The notes beneath the pieces were generated by a model. That model was not told the origin of the DNA. It made no database searches and saw only the letters and a list, made by a program, of their open reading frames with translations. This document shows, one piece after another, positions 1-9,906 of a stretch of 64,000 bases of DNA. The stretch spans positions 3,410,001-3,474,000 of the forward strand of contig NZ_BSUM01000001.1 in NCBI RefSeq assembly GCF_030161595.1, in the 5' to 3' direction. How positions within the stretch are numbered: position 1 is the stretch's first letter; the number at the start of each line of letters is the position of its first letter. Both the position numbers and the translations under genes were made by a program. Source of the DNA: Litorihabitans aurantiacus. GTDB taxonomy: Bacteria; Actinomycetota; Actinomycetes; Actinomycetales; Beutenbergiaceae.

Positions 1-9
1 GATCACCCG

Positions 10-864
10 ATGACTCGCACCGCCCGCAGGATCCGCACGGCGCGCCACGCGCGCACGACGGCGGCGCTCGCCGCCGCGATCGCCCTCCTGGGCGCGTGCT
101 CGGGAGACGGCGGGGCCGAGGAGACGTCGTCGGCCCCCGACGCGTCCCCGAGCGACACCTCGTCGAGCTCGAGCGAGACCGACGCCGCCCCCGAGCTCAC
201 CGGCGACCTCACCGTCTTCGCCGCCGCCTCGCTGCAGGGCGTCTTCGAGGAGCTCGCCACCACGTTCGAGCAGGAGCACCCGGGCGTCACGGTCACCTTC
301 AGCTTCGCCGCCAGCTCGGCGCTCGCCGAGCAGGTCAACTCCGGTGCGCCCGCCGACGTCCTCGCGACGGCGAGCGCGGCCACCATGGAGCAGGCCGCCG
401 CCGAGGTGACCGACCCTGCCACCTTCGCGAGCAACACCCTCGTCATCGTGACGCCGAGCGACAACCCCGGCGCGGTCACGGGCCTGGGCGACTTCGCGAA
501 CGGCGACCTCACCCTCGCGGTCTGCGCGGTCGAGGTGCCGTGCGGCGCCGCCGCGGAAGCGGTGTTCACCGCGGCGGGCATCACACCCGCGATCGACACG
601 TTCGCCGAGAACGTCACGGCCACCCTCAACCTCGCCTCCTCGGGCGAGGTCGACGCGTCGCTCGTCTACGCGACCGATGCCCGGAGCGCGGGCGACGCCG
701 TCACGACCATCACGTTCCCCGAGGCCGCCGAGGCCGTGAACGACAACCTCATCGCTACGCTCACCGCCGCGCCGAACCCCGACGCCGCTCAGGCGTGGGT
801 CGACCTCGTGCGCTCGCCCGAGGGTTCCGCCGTGCTCGAGGCCGCCGGCTTCACGCTCCCGTGA
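10..864 (+). CDS. modA: Molybdate ABC transporter substrate-binding lipoprotein ModA
   Basis: This is the extracellular molybdate/tungstate-binding component of the ModABC importer. The product is 284 aa. Its N-terminus is basic, followed by a hydrophobic stretch and a lipobox (LLGAC, Cys about residue 30), so it should be a membrane-anchored lipoprotein. A Ser/Asp/Glu-rich linker follows to about residue 60, then the ModA fold opening with DLTVFAAASLQGVF, typical of the family, and an internal SFAASSALAEQ segment that would bind the oxyanion. Its stop overlaps the modB start by 4 nt (GTGA), and modC follows, so the three genes form one operon. The promoter is outside the window. A molybdopterin enzyme lies about 14 kb downstream (15165-17013), a possible user of the metal. 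Confidence 0.93.
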   Translation: MTRTARRIRTARHARTTAALAAAIALLGACSGDGGAEETSSAPDASPSDTSSSSSETDAAPELTGDLTVFAAASLQGVFEELATTFEQEHPGVTVTFSFAASSALAEQVNSGAPADVLATASAATMEQAAAEVTDPATFASNTLVIVTPSDNPGAVTGLGDFANGDLTLAVCAVEVPCGAAAEAVFTAAGITPAIDTFAENVTATLNLASSGEVDASLVYATDARSAGDAVTTITFPEAAEAVNDNLIATLTAAPNPDAAQAWVDLVRSPEGSAVLEAAGFTLP

Positions 865-1769
865 GCGCGGGGCAGGGCGAGGGCGACGGCGCAGCGCGGC
901 CCGGTCAGCGCGCCTCGGCGAGGCGTCGCGGGCGCACCCCGTGGTTGCTCCTCGTCCCCGGGGTTCTCGGCCTCGCCTTCCTCGTGCTGCCGCTGCTCGC
1001 GCTCCTGGTGCGGGCGCCGTGGTCGGAGCTGGTCTCGATCGTCGGGACGGGACCGGTGGCGCAGGCGCTCTGGCTGTCGCTGCGGACGGCGGGCACCGCG
1101 ACCGCGCTGAGCCTCGTGCTCGGGGTCCCGCTCGCGTGGCTGCTCGCCCGCGGGCGGTTGCCGGGCGCGGGGGTGGTGCGCGCCGTCGTGACCCTGCCGA
1201 TGGTGCTGCCGCCGGTGGTCGGCGGCGTCGCGCTGCTCAGCCTGCTGGGCCGCCGCGGTCTGCTGGGGCAGCAGATCGACGCGTGGTTCGGCGTCACCAT
1301 CCCGTTCACGACGACGGCGGTCGTGCTCGCGCAGACCTTCGTCGCCCTCCCGTTCCTCGTCCTCTCGGTCGACGGCGCGCTGCGCGGGCTCGACCGGCGC
1401 TACGAGGACGTCTCGGCGACCCTCGGCGCCTCGCGCTGGACCACGCTGCGGCGCGTGACGCTGCCGATGGTGGCCCCCGCCGTCGCCTCGGGTGCGGTGC
1501 TGTGCTTCGCGCGGGCGCTGGGCGAGTTCGGGGCGACCATCACCTTCGCGGGCAACTTCCCCGGGACCACGCGCACGATGCCGATCGCGATCTACCTCGC
1601 GATGGAGAGCAGCCCCGACGCCGCGATCGCGCTGTCGATCGTGCTCATCGGGATCTCCGCGGCGGTGCTCATCCTGCTGCGCGCGCGGTGGCTGCGCGGG
1701 CTGGTCGGTGCGGTGGGTGCGGTCGGTGCGGCCGGCTCCACCCGGCGTGCCGGGGCGGGGCGCTCGTGA
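861..1769 (+). CDS. modB: Molybdate ABC transporter permease ModB
   Basis: This is the membrane-spanning subunit of the molybdate importer, 302 aa, with about six hydrophobic segments beginning near residue 30 (LLVPGVLGLAFLVLPLLALL). The binding-protein-dependent permease EAA-like loop is near the C-terminal third (DVSATLGASRWTTLRRVTLP), and it carries the ModB-typical segment ALGEFGATITFAGN. The GTG start is chosen because it overlaps the modA stop in a GTGA junction and removes a long low-complexity N-terminal extension present in the open frame. It overlaps modC in the same way at its 3' end, indicating translational coupling across the operon. Confidence 0.92.
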   Translation: MSAGQGEGDGAARPGQRASARRRGRTPWLLLVPGVLGLAFLVLPLLALLVRAPWSELVSIVGTGPVAQALWLSLRTAGTATALSLVLGVPLAWLLARGRLPGAGVVRAVVTLPMVLPPVVGGVALLSLLGRRGLLGQQIDAWFGVTIPFTTTAVVLAQTFVALPFLVLSVDGALRGLDRRYEDVSATLGASRWTTLRRVTLPMVAPAVASGAVLCFARALGEFGATITFAGNFPGTTRTMPIAIYLAMESSPDAAIALSIVLIGISAAVLILLRARWLRGLVGAVGAVGAAGSTRRAGAGRS

Positions 1770-2425
1770 CCGGGGCGACGGCGCCCGCGGGGCGGGGCGC
1801 GCTCGAGCTGCGCGACGCCGTCGTGCGCCGCGGCGACTTCGAGGTGCGCCTCGACCTGCGGGTCGACCCGGGGGAGGTGCTGGCGCTGACGGGCCCGAAC
1901 GGGACCGGGAAGTCGAGCCTCCTGGCGGCGCTCGCCGGCACGCTGCCGCTCGCGTCGGGCTCGCTCTCCCTCGGCGGGGAGGTGCTCGACGGCGTGGCCG
2001 CCTGGGTGCCGCCGGAGCGACGGGGCGTCGGCCTCGTCCCGCAGCAGCACCTGCTGTTCGGCCACCTGAGCGCGGTGGAGAACGTCGCCTACGGGCTGCG
2101 CGCGCGAGGGGTGCGCCGGCGGGTGGCGCGGGCCGAGGCTGCGGGATGGCTCGACCGGCTCGGACTTTCGGACCGCGCGCACCTGCGCGCCGACGCCCTC
2201 TCGGGCGGCCAGTCGCAGCGGGTCGCGATCGCCCGTGCGCTCGCCGCGCACCCCGCCTACGTGCTGCTCGACGAGCCGTTCGCGGCGCTCGACGTCGGGG
2301 TGCGCGCCGACGTGCGCGCCCTCGTCGCCGACGCGCTGCGTGAGCTCGCCGTGCCTGCGGTTCTCGTGACCCACGACGAGGCTGACGTCGACGCCCTCGC
2401 GACGCGCGCCGTCGCCCTGGGGTGA
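1766..2425 (+). CDS. modC: Molybdate ABC transporter ATP-binding protein ModC (short form)
   Basis: This is the ATPase of the molybdate importer. In order: Walker A GPNGTGKS (residues 43-50), Q-loop VPQQ (91-94), signature LSGGQ (145-149), Walker B YVLLDEP (165-171) and the switch histidine in THDEAD (about 203). At 219 aa it ends right after the H-loop, so it lacks the C-terminal TOBE/Mop domain that binds molybdate in longer ModC proteins; regulation by bound oxyanion is therefore not expected. The GTG start overlaps the modB stop by 4 nt. Assignment to molybdate rather than another anion rests on the modAB context. Confidence 0.88.
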   Translation: MTGATAPAGRGALELRDAVVRRGDFEVRLDLRVDPGEVLALTGPNGTGKSSLLAALAGTLPLASGSLSLGGEVLDGVAAWVPPERRGVGLVPQQHLLFGHLSAVENVAYGLRARGVRRRVARAEAAGWLDRLGLSDRAHLRADALSGGQSQRVAIARALAAHPAYVLLDEPFAALDVGVRADVRALVADALRELAVPAVLVTHDEADVDALATRAVALG

Positions 2426-2589
2426 CCCCTTACGGCTGAGGTCGGCGAAAGTTCGAAGAAACTGAGCGCAACTGGTGGACGTGCTTTGATAAAGATGGTT
2501 CAGTGGCGACGTTAGCGTCGCCGCACCGGGCACGGTCGCCGGGTGGGTCGCGCCGACACGCCAACGACGGCAACCAACCAGGAGCGACG

Positions 2590-5500
2590 ATGCCCTCACC
2601 CCGCCCACCAGCCCTGCGACCCGGCTCCCTGCGCCGGACCGTCGGACTGTTCGCCCTCAGCGCCCTCGTGGGGGTGCCGCCCTCGCCGGCGGTGCGCTCC
2701 CCGCGGCGGCGGACCCGATCGATCCGGGCACGCTGCCTCCCCAGGAGCCCGGTGTCACCCTGCGCACGTTCCAGATGCCGCCCGGCATGAACGCGCTCTG
2801 CACGCTCCGCGGCGGTACGACGCCGAACGTCGACAAGCTCGTGCCGCAGATCGACCTCACCACGAACGACGACTTCGGCCTCGGGGACAACTTCCTCACG
2901 CACGCTCGCGCCAACCTGACCGTGGCGGAGGGCGGGGCCTACGAGTTCCGGATCACGAGCGACGACGGCTCCCGCCTCACCATCGGTGACGAGGTCGTGC
3001 TCGACAACGACGGCCCGCAGGACACGACGTCCGTCGAGGGAACGGTCCAGCTCGAGGCGGGCGTCCACGACCTGTTCGTCGAGCACTTCGACGGCACCAA
3101 CAACCAGCGGCTCCTGCTCGAGTGGCGCCCGCCGGGTGCGGCGAGCTTCGCCGTCGTGCCCTCGAGCGTGCTCAGCACGGAGGCCGACGTGGTGCGCGTG
3201 ACCGCGCCCGGCACGAAGTACTGCGAGGGCGCCGAGGACACCGCGGGTGACGGCCTGCAGCTCGACTCCGTCAACCCGAACTACACGCTGACCGACCTGC
3301 GCCCCGCCGACTTCGAGCCGAAGGTCTCCGGCCTCGCGTTCGACGACGCCGACCGCCTGCTGGTCTCCACGACCGGCTCGGTGAGCTCCGGCGGCTGGGT
3401 GCCCGACGCCGAGCCCGGCGAGGTCTTCGCCCTCGACAACGTGCTGGGCGAGACGAGCGCGGCCGAGGTCGAGTACACGAAGATCGCCAGCGACCTGTTC
3501 AACCCCATGGGGATCGCCTACGTCGACGGGAAGCTCTACGCCTCGGAGCGCGACGGTCTGACCGAGCTCAGCGACCTCGACGGCGACGGCTTCTACGAGG
3601 ACCACCGCACGTTCGCGACCTGGCCGGACGGCGGCAACTTCCACGAGTTCGCGTTCGGCCTGATCCACGACGAGGAGAACTTCTACGTCAACCTCTCGGT
3701 CGCGATCAACAACGGCGGCGCGTCCACCAACCCGCAGCCGGCCGCCGACCGCGGCACCACGCTGCGCATCGACCGTGAGACCGGCGAGGTCGAGTACGTC
3801 GCCGGTGGTCTGCGCACCCCGAACGGGATCGGCTTCGGGCCCGAGAACGAGATCTTCGCGATGGACAACCAGGGCGACTGGCTGCCGAGCTCGAAGCTCG
3901 TGCACGTGAAGGACGGCCGGTTCTTCAACCACTACACCAACCCCGCCGGCCGCTTCGACGATCAGCCGGTGACGCCGCCGGCGCTCTGGCTGCCGCAGAA
4001 CGACATCAGCAACTCGCCCAGCACACCGATCACGCTGGAGGCGGGCCCGTTCGCGGGTCAGATGCTCTTCGGCGACGTCACCTACGGCGGCCTGCAGCGC
4101 GCGTTCCTCGAGGAGGTCGACGGCGAGTACCAGGGTGCGGCGTTCCGCCACACCGCGGGCCTCGAGGTCGGCGCCAACCGCGTCATCACCGGTCCCGACG
4201 GCGCGCTGTACGTCGGCGGCACGGGTGAGGGCGGCAACTGGGGCGAGTCGGGCAAGCTGCGCTACGGCCTGCAGAAGCTGACCCCGGTCAACGCCGACAC
4301 GTTCGACATGACCTCGGTGAGCGTGGTCGAGGGCGGGTTCGAGATCACCTACACCGAGCCGATCTCGACCGAGACGGCGGAGTCGATCGCGGACGCCTAC
4401 CGCGCCACGCAGTGGCGCTACGTCCCGACGGCCGGCTACGGCGGTCCGAAGGTCGACGAGACCGGGCTGGTGGTGAGCGACGCCGTCGTCTCGGAGGACC
4501 GCACGAAGGTGACGCTGCAGCTGGACGGTCTCGAGCCCGGTCACGTGGTGCACCTGCGCTCCCCGCGGCCGTTCGAGTCCGAGTCGGGCAAGGAGCTGTG
4601 GAGCACCGAGGCCTGGTACACGCTCAACTCGCTGCCGGGCTACGAGGCGCCGGCCGACCGCGGCTGGTACGAGGCGGAGTACGCCGCGCTGCGCGGCAAC
4701 GCCGGCCTGGACACCGAGCACAACGGGTACTCGGGTGCCGGGTTCGTGGACAACTTCGGCGACGTCGGCACGGGTGTGACGTTCACGGTGAACGCCGAGG
4801 AGGCGGGCACCCAGCCGCTCCACCTGCGCTACGCCAACGGCCCCAACCCGTTCGTGGGTGACAAGGACGTCTCGCTGTACGTCAACGGCGAGCGCATCGG
4901 CCCCTGGACGCTGCCGCCCACGGGCGCCTGGAACCAGTGGGGCACGGCGACGACGGAGGTCGCGCTCGAGGCGGGCGCGAACGCCGTCTCGATCCGTCAC
5001 GACGAGGGCGACGACGGCCACGTCAACCTGGACCTGCTCCAGGTCGGCGACGGCGGCGACATCTGCCTGCCGGCCGAGACCGAGGACGGCTACCGCAGCC
5101 TCTTCGACGGCACCCTCGCGACGTTCGCGGACTGGAACATGGCCGGCCCCGGGTCGTTCGGACGCCAGGCCGACTGCAGCCTCCGCACCAGCGGCGGCAT
5201 GGGCCTGCTGTGGCACGGCGAGGAGCTCGGTGAGTACAGCCTCAAGCTCGACTGGAAGCTGACGAAGGACGACAACGGCGGCATCTTCGTCGGGTTCCCC
5301 GACCCGGGCACCGACCCGTGGGTCGCGGTCAACCAGGGCTACGAGATCCAGATCGACGCGACGGACGAGGACGACCGCACCACCGGCGCGATCTACACCT
5401 TCCAGGGCGCCGACCTCGCGGCCGTCGAGGCCTCGCTGAACCCCGTCGGCGAGTGGAACGCGTACGAGATCGTCGTGCAGGACCAGACGATCCAGGTCTA

Positions 5501-7526
5501 CCTCAACGGCACGCAGGTCAACGACTTCACCAGCACCGACCCGGCGCGCGACCTCGCGCAGGGCTTCATCGGGATGCAGAACCACGGCGCGGGCGAGGCG
5601 GTCAACTACCGCAACGTCCGCGTGATGGACCTCGAGGACGCCGTGACGGTCACGGCCGAGCCGGTGACGTTCACCGACGAGGACGGGACCGAGGCCGACA
5701 CCTTCACCGTCCCCGCGGTCGAGGGTGTGGAGTACCTGGTCGACGGCGACGTCGTCGCCGCCGGCACGTACCCGGGTGCGGGCACGGTCACGGTGACGGC
5801 GCGGGCGCTCGCGGGCTTCGTGCTCGCGGGGGAGACGGAGTGGTCGTACACCTTCGACGCGACGACGCCGGAGCCCGAGCCCGTGCTGATCCCGGCGGAG
5901 CAGGTCTCCATGGGGATGTTCTCGCTGAGCGCCTGGGCGAACCAGGACGGACTCCCGGTGGTCCTGGACCGTCTGGAGACCATCGGGTTCGAGAACATCG
6001 AGCCCTTCGGCGGGACGCTGCGCGGCTTCTCGGCGGAGCAGTTCCGCGCGATGGCCGACTCTTACGGCCTGGACGTGCCGTCGTCGCACTACGACGTGGG
6101 TGAGGCGACGTTCGCGAACACCCTGGCGTACGTGAAGACGCTGGGTCAGCGGTACGTGGGTTCGGGTGGCTTCGCGGCCCCCGGCATCGGCTCGCTGGAG
6201 AACACGCTGACGACGGCGGACACGATGGACCGCCTGGGTGCGCTGTCGGTGGCGAACGGGACCGGGAAGTTCTTCGGCCACAACCACGCCGGCGAGTTCA
6301 CCACGATGTACGAGTACAACGGCGAGATGACCTCGGCCTGGGAGATCCTCGTGGCCGAGACCGACCCCGAGCTCGTCACCTTCCAGGTCGACGTGGCCTG
6401 GGCGACGCACGCCGGGATCGACGTGCCCGAGCTGCTCGAGGAGCACGGCGACCGGATCGACCTGCTGCACATCAAGGACGCCACGGGTCTCGTGACCCAG
6501 CCGCGCCCGACGTTCGTCAACCTCGGCGAGGGTGACGTGCCGCTCCAGGAGATCCTGGCCGAGGCCGTCGAGCAGGACGTCGACCTGTACGTGATGGAGT
6601 ACGACGGCTCCCCGGCCAACGACTCGTTCTCCGCCGAGGGCTTCGAGTACCTCACCGGCCTCGAGGCCGGCGAGGCGAACCCGACGCCGGAGCCGTACAC
6701 GGTCACCCCGGCGGCGGTCACCGCCACCGACGTGGCCGGGACGACGGGTGACACCTACACCGTCCCGAGCTCGGCCGGCGTGCAGTACCTCGTGGGCGAC
6801 GCGGTCGTGGCGGCCGGGACCTACCCCGCCACCGGGACCGTCACCGTCACGGCTCGCGCTGCCACGGGGTACGCCCTGGCGCAGGGTGCGACGGCGGAGT
6901 GGACGTTCACGTTCGACGCCGCGGGCGACTTCGTGGACGTGCCGGAGGGGATGCTCTTCTTCGAGGACATCCAGTGGATGTTCGAGAACGGGATCTCGAC
7001 GGGGTGGGAGACGGCTGACGGTCGCGAGTACCGTCCGCTGCAGCCGATCGCGCGTGATGCGATGGCGGCGTTCCTGTACCGCCAGGCGAACTCGCCCGCG
7101 TTCACGGCGCCGACGGTCTCGCCGTTCAGCGACGTGGCCACGGACAACCAGTTCTACAAGGAGATCGCGTGGCTGGCCGACCAGGACATCTCAACCGGGT
7201 GGGACAACGGGGACGGGACGTTCTCCTTCCGTCCGCTGGAGCCGATCAACCGTGACGCGATGGCGGCGTTCCTGTACCGGATGGCCGACAGCCCCGAGTT
7301 CGAGGCGCCGGCGGTCTCGCCGTTCACGGATCTGACTCCGTCCACGCAGTTCTACTCGGAGATCACGTGGTTGGCCTCGGAGGGGATCACCACGGGGTGG
7401 CTCGGGAACGACGGGACGGCGATCTACCGTCCGGTGAACCCGATCAACCGTGATGCGATGGCGGCGTTCCTGCACCGCTACGACGACGCGGGCTTCAGCA
7501 ACGTCGGCGGCAGCACCGACAGCTGA
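2590..7526 (+). CDS. Giant secreted multidomain carbohydrate protein with SLH-like anchor (frameshift in signal peptide)
   Basis: The product is about 1,645 aa. The signal peptide begins at 2590 (MPSPRPPALRPG, then LFALSALVG) in one frame; its cleavage region (ALAGGALPAAAD) and the whole mature protein are one frame back. A missing G in the run at 2670-2674 explains this. Domains by nucleotide position: PA14 (2775-3150), sorbosone/glucose dehydrogenase-like beta-propeller (3300-4290), CBM6/35-like domain (4650-5050), DUF1080 3-keto-disaccharide hydrolase fold (5085-5630), Ig-like repeat (5640-5870), xylose-isomerase-like TIM barrel with FFGHNHAGEF (5890-6670), second Ig-like repeat (6690-6920), and three S-layer-homology-like repeats sharing ISTGW and NRDAMAAFLYR motifs (6925-7500). 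Domain calls come from reading the sequence. The combination suggests oxidation and hydrolysis of glycosides at the cell surface; the substrate is unknown. Confidence 0.8.
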
Positions 7527-7565
7527 CACCCAGCGTCACCAGCACCACAGCACGACGCGCACGAC

Positions 7566-7609
7566 GACGCCGCCCCCGGCAGGTCACCCGACCAGCCGGG
7601 GGCGGCGTC
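7566..7609 (+). terminator. Strong hairpin terminator after the giant secreted protein
   Basis: A perfect 15-bp GC-rich stem (7566-7580 with 7595-7609) encloses a 14-nt loop, about 40 nt after the stop codon at 7526. There is no clear T-run, which is usual in high-GC actinobacteria. Confidence 0.75.
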
Positions 7610-7693
7610 GGCGTCCCTCCGCCGTTCGCGCCTCGCGCGACTCGGCGTGTCGCGATCTCGGGCGCGCCGAGGCTTCCCGACGCCAACACGTTC

Positions 7694-7916
7694 GAGATGG
7701 TTCGTGCCCCTCGTTCGTGCCCTCACAACCGGCACCGGGCGCTCCGCACGAGACGCCCCGCGCCTGGCACTCCGCACTCGGCACACCGCACTCGGCACAC
7801 CGCACTGAACACTCCGCACTCCGCACCGAGCACTCCGCACCTGGCACCGGCACCCCGGGACGCGGTGCGCGCCCGTCGCCGGTCAGGTCAGATCGGAAGG
7901 ACACGAACTATCGCGA
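7694..7916. repeat. MITE-like element with TTCGTGCCC-type inverted ends, copy 1
   Basis: The left edge carries two copies of TTCGTGCC in the direct orientation. The right edge carries GGACACGAACTATCGCGA, whose complement contains TTCGTGTCC. Between them is a degenerate 10-11 nt tandem of GCACTCGGCAC/GCACTCCGCAC type (about 7760-7855). A second element with the same edges, including the shared ACGAACTATCGCG, lies at 54852-54965. It sits in the 670-nt non-coding gap between the giant secreted gene and sfnG. I saw no convincing gene in the rest of that gap (7610-8197). Confidence 0.5.
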
Positions 7917-8197
7917 AACAGTGAGGCCCCGCCGTCCCGTGTGGGTATGACGTCAACGGTGCGTCAGCGTGGCGCTTCGGAGACCGGCAGGCGCGCGCCC
8001 TCCGCAGCGTCGGGTCCTTCGTGCTCGGCCTCACGGTCGGCGGCAGAGCGGCAGCGATCCCGTGTCACCGCCTCCCGGACGAATGGTGAGACACCCGGGG
8101 CGACCGTTGCCCGAGTCGGACGCGGTCCACCACCGTGGGCGCCGTCGTCGGATCGCCCCGTCCGCCACGTCCACCCCGCACCCACCCGAGGAGAACG

Positions 8198-9331
8198 ATG
8201 ACTGCAACGACCCGGCCCGCCGACCCCGCACGGTTCGCCGATCCGCTGAAGTTCGCCTACTGGGTGCCGAACGTGAGCGGTGGCCTCGTCGTCAGCACGA
8301 TCGAGCAGCGCACCGACTGGGGCTACGACTACAACAAGCAGCTCGGCATCCTCGCCGAGCAGAACGGCTTCGAGTACGCCCTGAGCCAGGTGCGCTACAT
8401 CGCCTCCTACGGCGCGGCCTACCAGCACGAGTCGACCAGCATCAGCCTGGCGATCGCCCTGGCCACCGAGCGCCTGAAGGTCATCGCCGCCGTCCACCCC
8501 GGGCTGTGGCAGCCCGGCGTGCTGGCGAAGCTGATCGCGAGCGCCGACCAGATCACGGGCGGCCGCATGGCCGTCAACGTCGTCAGCGGGTGGTTCAAGG
8601 ACGAGTTCACCAAGCTCGGCGAGCCGTGGCTCGAGCACGGCGAGCGCTACCGCCGCAGCGAGGAGTTCATCCGTTACGTCCGCGAGATCTGGACCTCCGA
8701 GCACGCCGAGTTCTCCGGCGACTTCTACAACCTCCACGACTTCGACCTCAGGCCGAAGCCCGTCGAGGTCCCCGGCCGGCGTCACCCCGAGATCTTCATG
8801 GGCGGCAACTCCACCGACGCCCGCGGCATGGGCGGCCGGGTCACCGACTGGTACTTCATGAACGGCAACACCCCCGAGGGCATCGCCGAGCAGGTCCGCG
8901 ACGTCAGCGAGGTCGCCCGCGAGCACAGCCGCGAGGGGGCGGTCCGTTTCGGCGTCAACGGCTTCCTCATCGGCCGCGACTCCGAGGCCGAGGCGCGCGA
9001 CGTGCTGCGCGAGATCATCGCCAAGGCCGACCGCCAGGCGGTCGAGGGCTTCGGTTCCGCCGTCAAGCAGGCCGGGCAGTCGACCGGCGACAAGAAGGGC
9101 ATGTGGCAGGACTCGGAGTTCGCCGACCTCGTGCAGTACAACGACGGCTTCCGCACCGGACTCGTCGGCACCCCCGAGCAGATCGCCGAGCGGATCCTGG
9201 AGTACAAGCGCACCGGCGCGAACCTCATGCTGCTCGGCTTCCTGCACTACCACGACGACGTGCAGTACTTCGGTCGCGAGGTGCTGCCGCTGGTGCGCGA
9301 GCTCGAGGCCGCGGAGCTCGCGCGGGTCTGA
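8198..9331 (+). CDS. sfnG: FMNH2-dependent dimethylsulfone monooxygenase SfnG
   Basis: This is a bacterial luciferase-like monooxygenase of the SfnG type, expected to convert dimethylsulfone to methanesulfinate using FMNH2 and oxygen, for sulfur scavenging. The protein is 377 aa, the usual family length. Recognisable segments are FAYWVPNVSGGLVVS near the N-terminus, QRTDWGYDYN, the YQHES segment, NVVSGWFKDEF and HGERYRRSEEFIRYVR, then PEIFMGGNS, which contacts the flavin in this fold. The start at 8198 has a GAGGA ribosome binding site 5-8 nt upstream. A flavin reductase gene faces it about 80 nt downstream and could supply FMNH2. Regulation is not evident; no SfnR-like gene is nearby. Confidence 0.9.
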   Translation: MTATTRPADPARFADPLKFAYWVPNVSGGLVVSTIEQRTDWGYDYNKQLGILAEQNGFEYALSQVRYIASYGAAYQHESTSISLAIALATERLKVIAAVHPGLWQPGVLAKLIASADQITGGRMAVNVVSGWFKDEFTKLGEPWLEHGERYRRSEEFIRYVREIWTSEHAEFSGDFYNLHDFDLRPKPVEVPGRRHPEIFMGGNSTDARGMGGRVTDWYFMNGNTPEGIAEQVRDVSEVAREHSREGAVRFGVNGFLIGRDSEAEARDVLREIIAKADRQAVEGFGSAVKQAGQSTGDKKGMWQDSEFADLVQYNDGFRTGLVGTPEQIAERILEYKRTGANLMLLGFLHYHDDVQYFGREVLPLVRELEAAELARV

Positions 9332-9408
9332 CGGCGCCGCCACCGGGCCGGACCGGGTCGTGCAGCCGGTGACCCGGTGCGATCACGGCGTGGCGCCGGC
9401 CGGCGGGC

Positions 9409-9906
9409 TCAGGCGTCGTGGGCGTCGAGGCCCCGGTAGTCACCCTCGCGGTAGAGCAGCGGGGGCGCGTCGGGTCGGGGCGCACCGTGCGCCGTCGGGC
9501 TCAAGGCCACGAGGTGGCTCGACCCGAGCGAGATGCGCTCGAGCACCCGGCCGCGCACCCACTCGCGCGCGCCGTCGACCACGGGCTCGCCGCCGGGCAG
9601 GGAGGTCCACCCGCCGTCGGCGAACCGGTCGGTGCCGCGGGCGGCGAAGCGTTCGGCGAGGTCCGCCTGGTCGCGCGCGAGGAAGCTCACCGCGACCGAG
9701 CGCGCGACGGCGATCGCCGGCCACGCCGACGACCGGCCGCGCACGCAGAACGCCAGCACCGGCGGCGAGGAGGAGACCGAGACGACCGAGGAGGCCGTGA
9801 AGCCGACCGGTGCGCCGCCGTCGTCCACGCACGCGATCACGCACACGCCCGCCGGGTGCCGGCCGACGAGCCCGCGGAAGGTGTCCGTGTCGAGCTGATC
9901 GCTCAC
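9409..9906 (-). CDS. Flavin reductase-like (FMN-binding split barrel) protein
   Basis: The product is 165 aa and matches the short-chain NAD(P)H:flavin oxidoreductase family: FRGLVGRHPAGVCVIA near the N-terminus, GFTASSVVSVSSSPPVLAFCV (about residues 35-55; FMN phosphate-binding stretch), SFLARDQADLAERFA in the middle, and a Leu/Arg-rich end with YREGDYRGL. The family reduces free FMN with NAD(P)H and hands FMNH2 to two-component monooxygenases such as SfnG, whose gene is convergent with it. The GTG start overlaps the upstream MBL-fold gene stop by 4 nt, so these two genes are cotranscribed. The pairing with SfnG is inferred from position only. Confidence 0.8.
   Translation of the reverse strand: MSDQLDTDTFRGLVGRHPAGVCVIACVDDGGAPVGFTASSVVSVSSSPPVLAFCVRGRSSAWPAIAVARSVAVSFLARDQADLAERFAARGTDRFADGGWTSLPGGEPVVDGAREWVRGRVLERISLGSSHLVALSPTAHGAPRPDAPPLLYREGDYRGLDAHDA

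Noticed and set aside
2665-2680. Programmed -1 frameshift in the signal peptide of the giant protein
   Set aside because: No X XXY YYZ slippery site with a downstream structure is evident, and the same one-base loss recurs at many homopolymers in unrelated genes.
2430-6470. Very long open frame (1,346 codons) on the minus strand
   Set aside because: It is antisense to the giant secreted gene, is dominated by Arg/Val/Glu/Asp repeats typical of GC-rich shadow frames, and has no recognisable domain.
7947-8201. Small plus-strand open frame before sfnG
   Set aside because: Low-complexity Ser/Arg/Ala composition, no ribosome binding site, and it overlaps the sfnG start; treated as non-coding leader.
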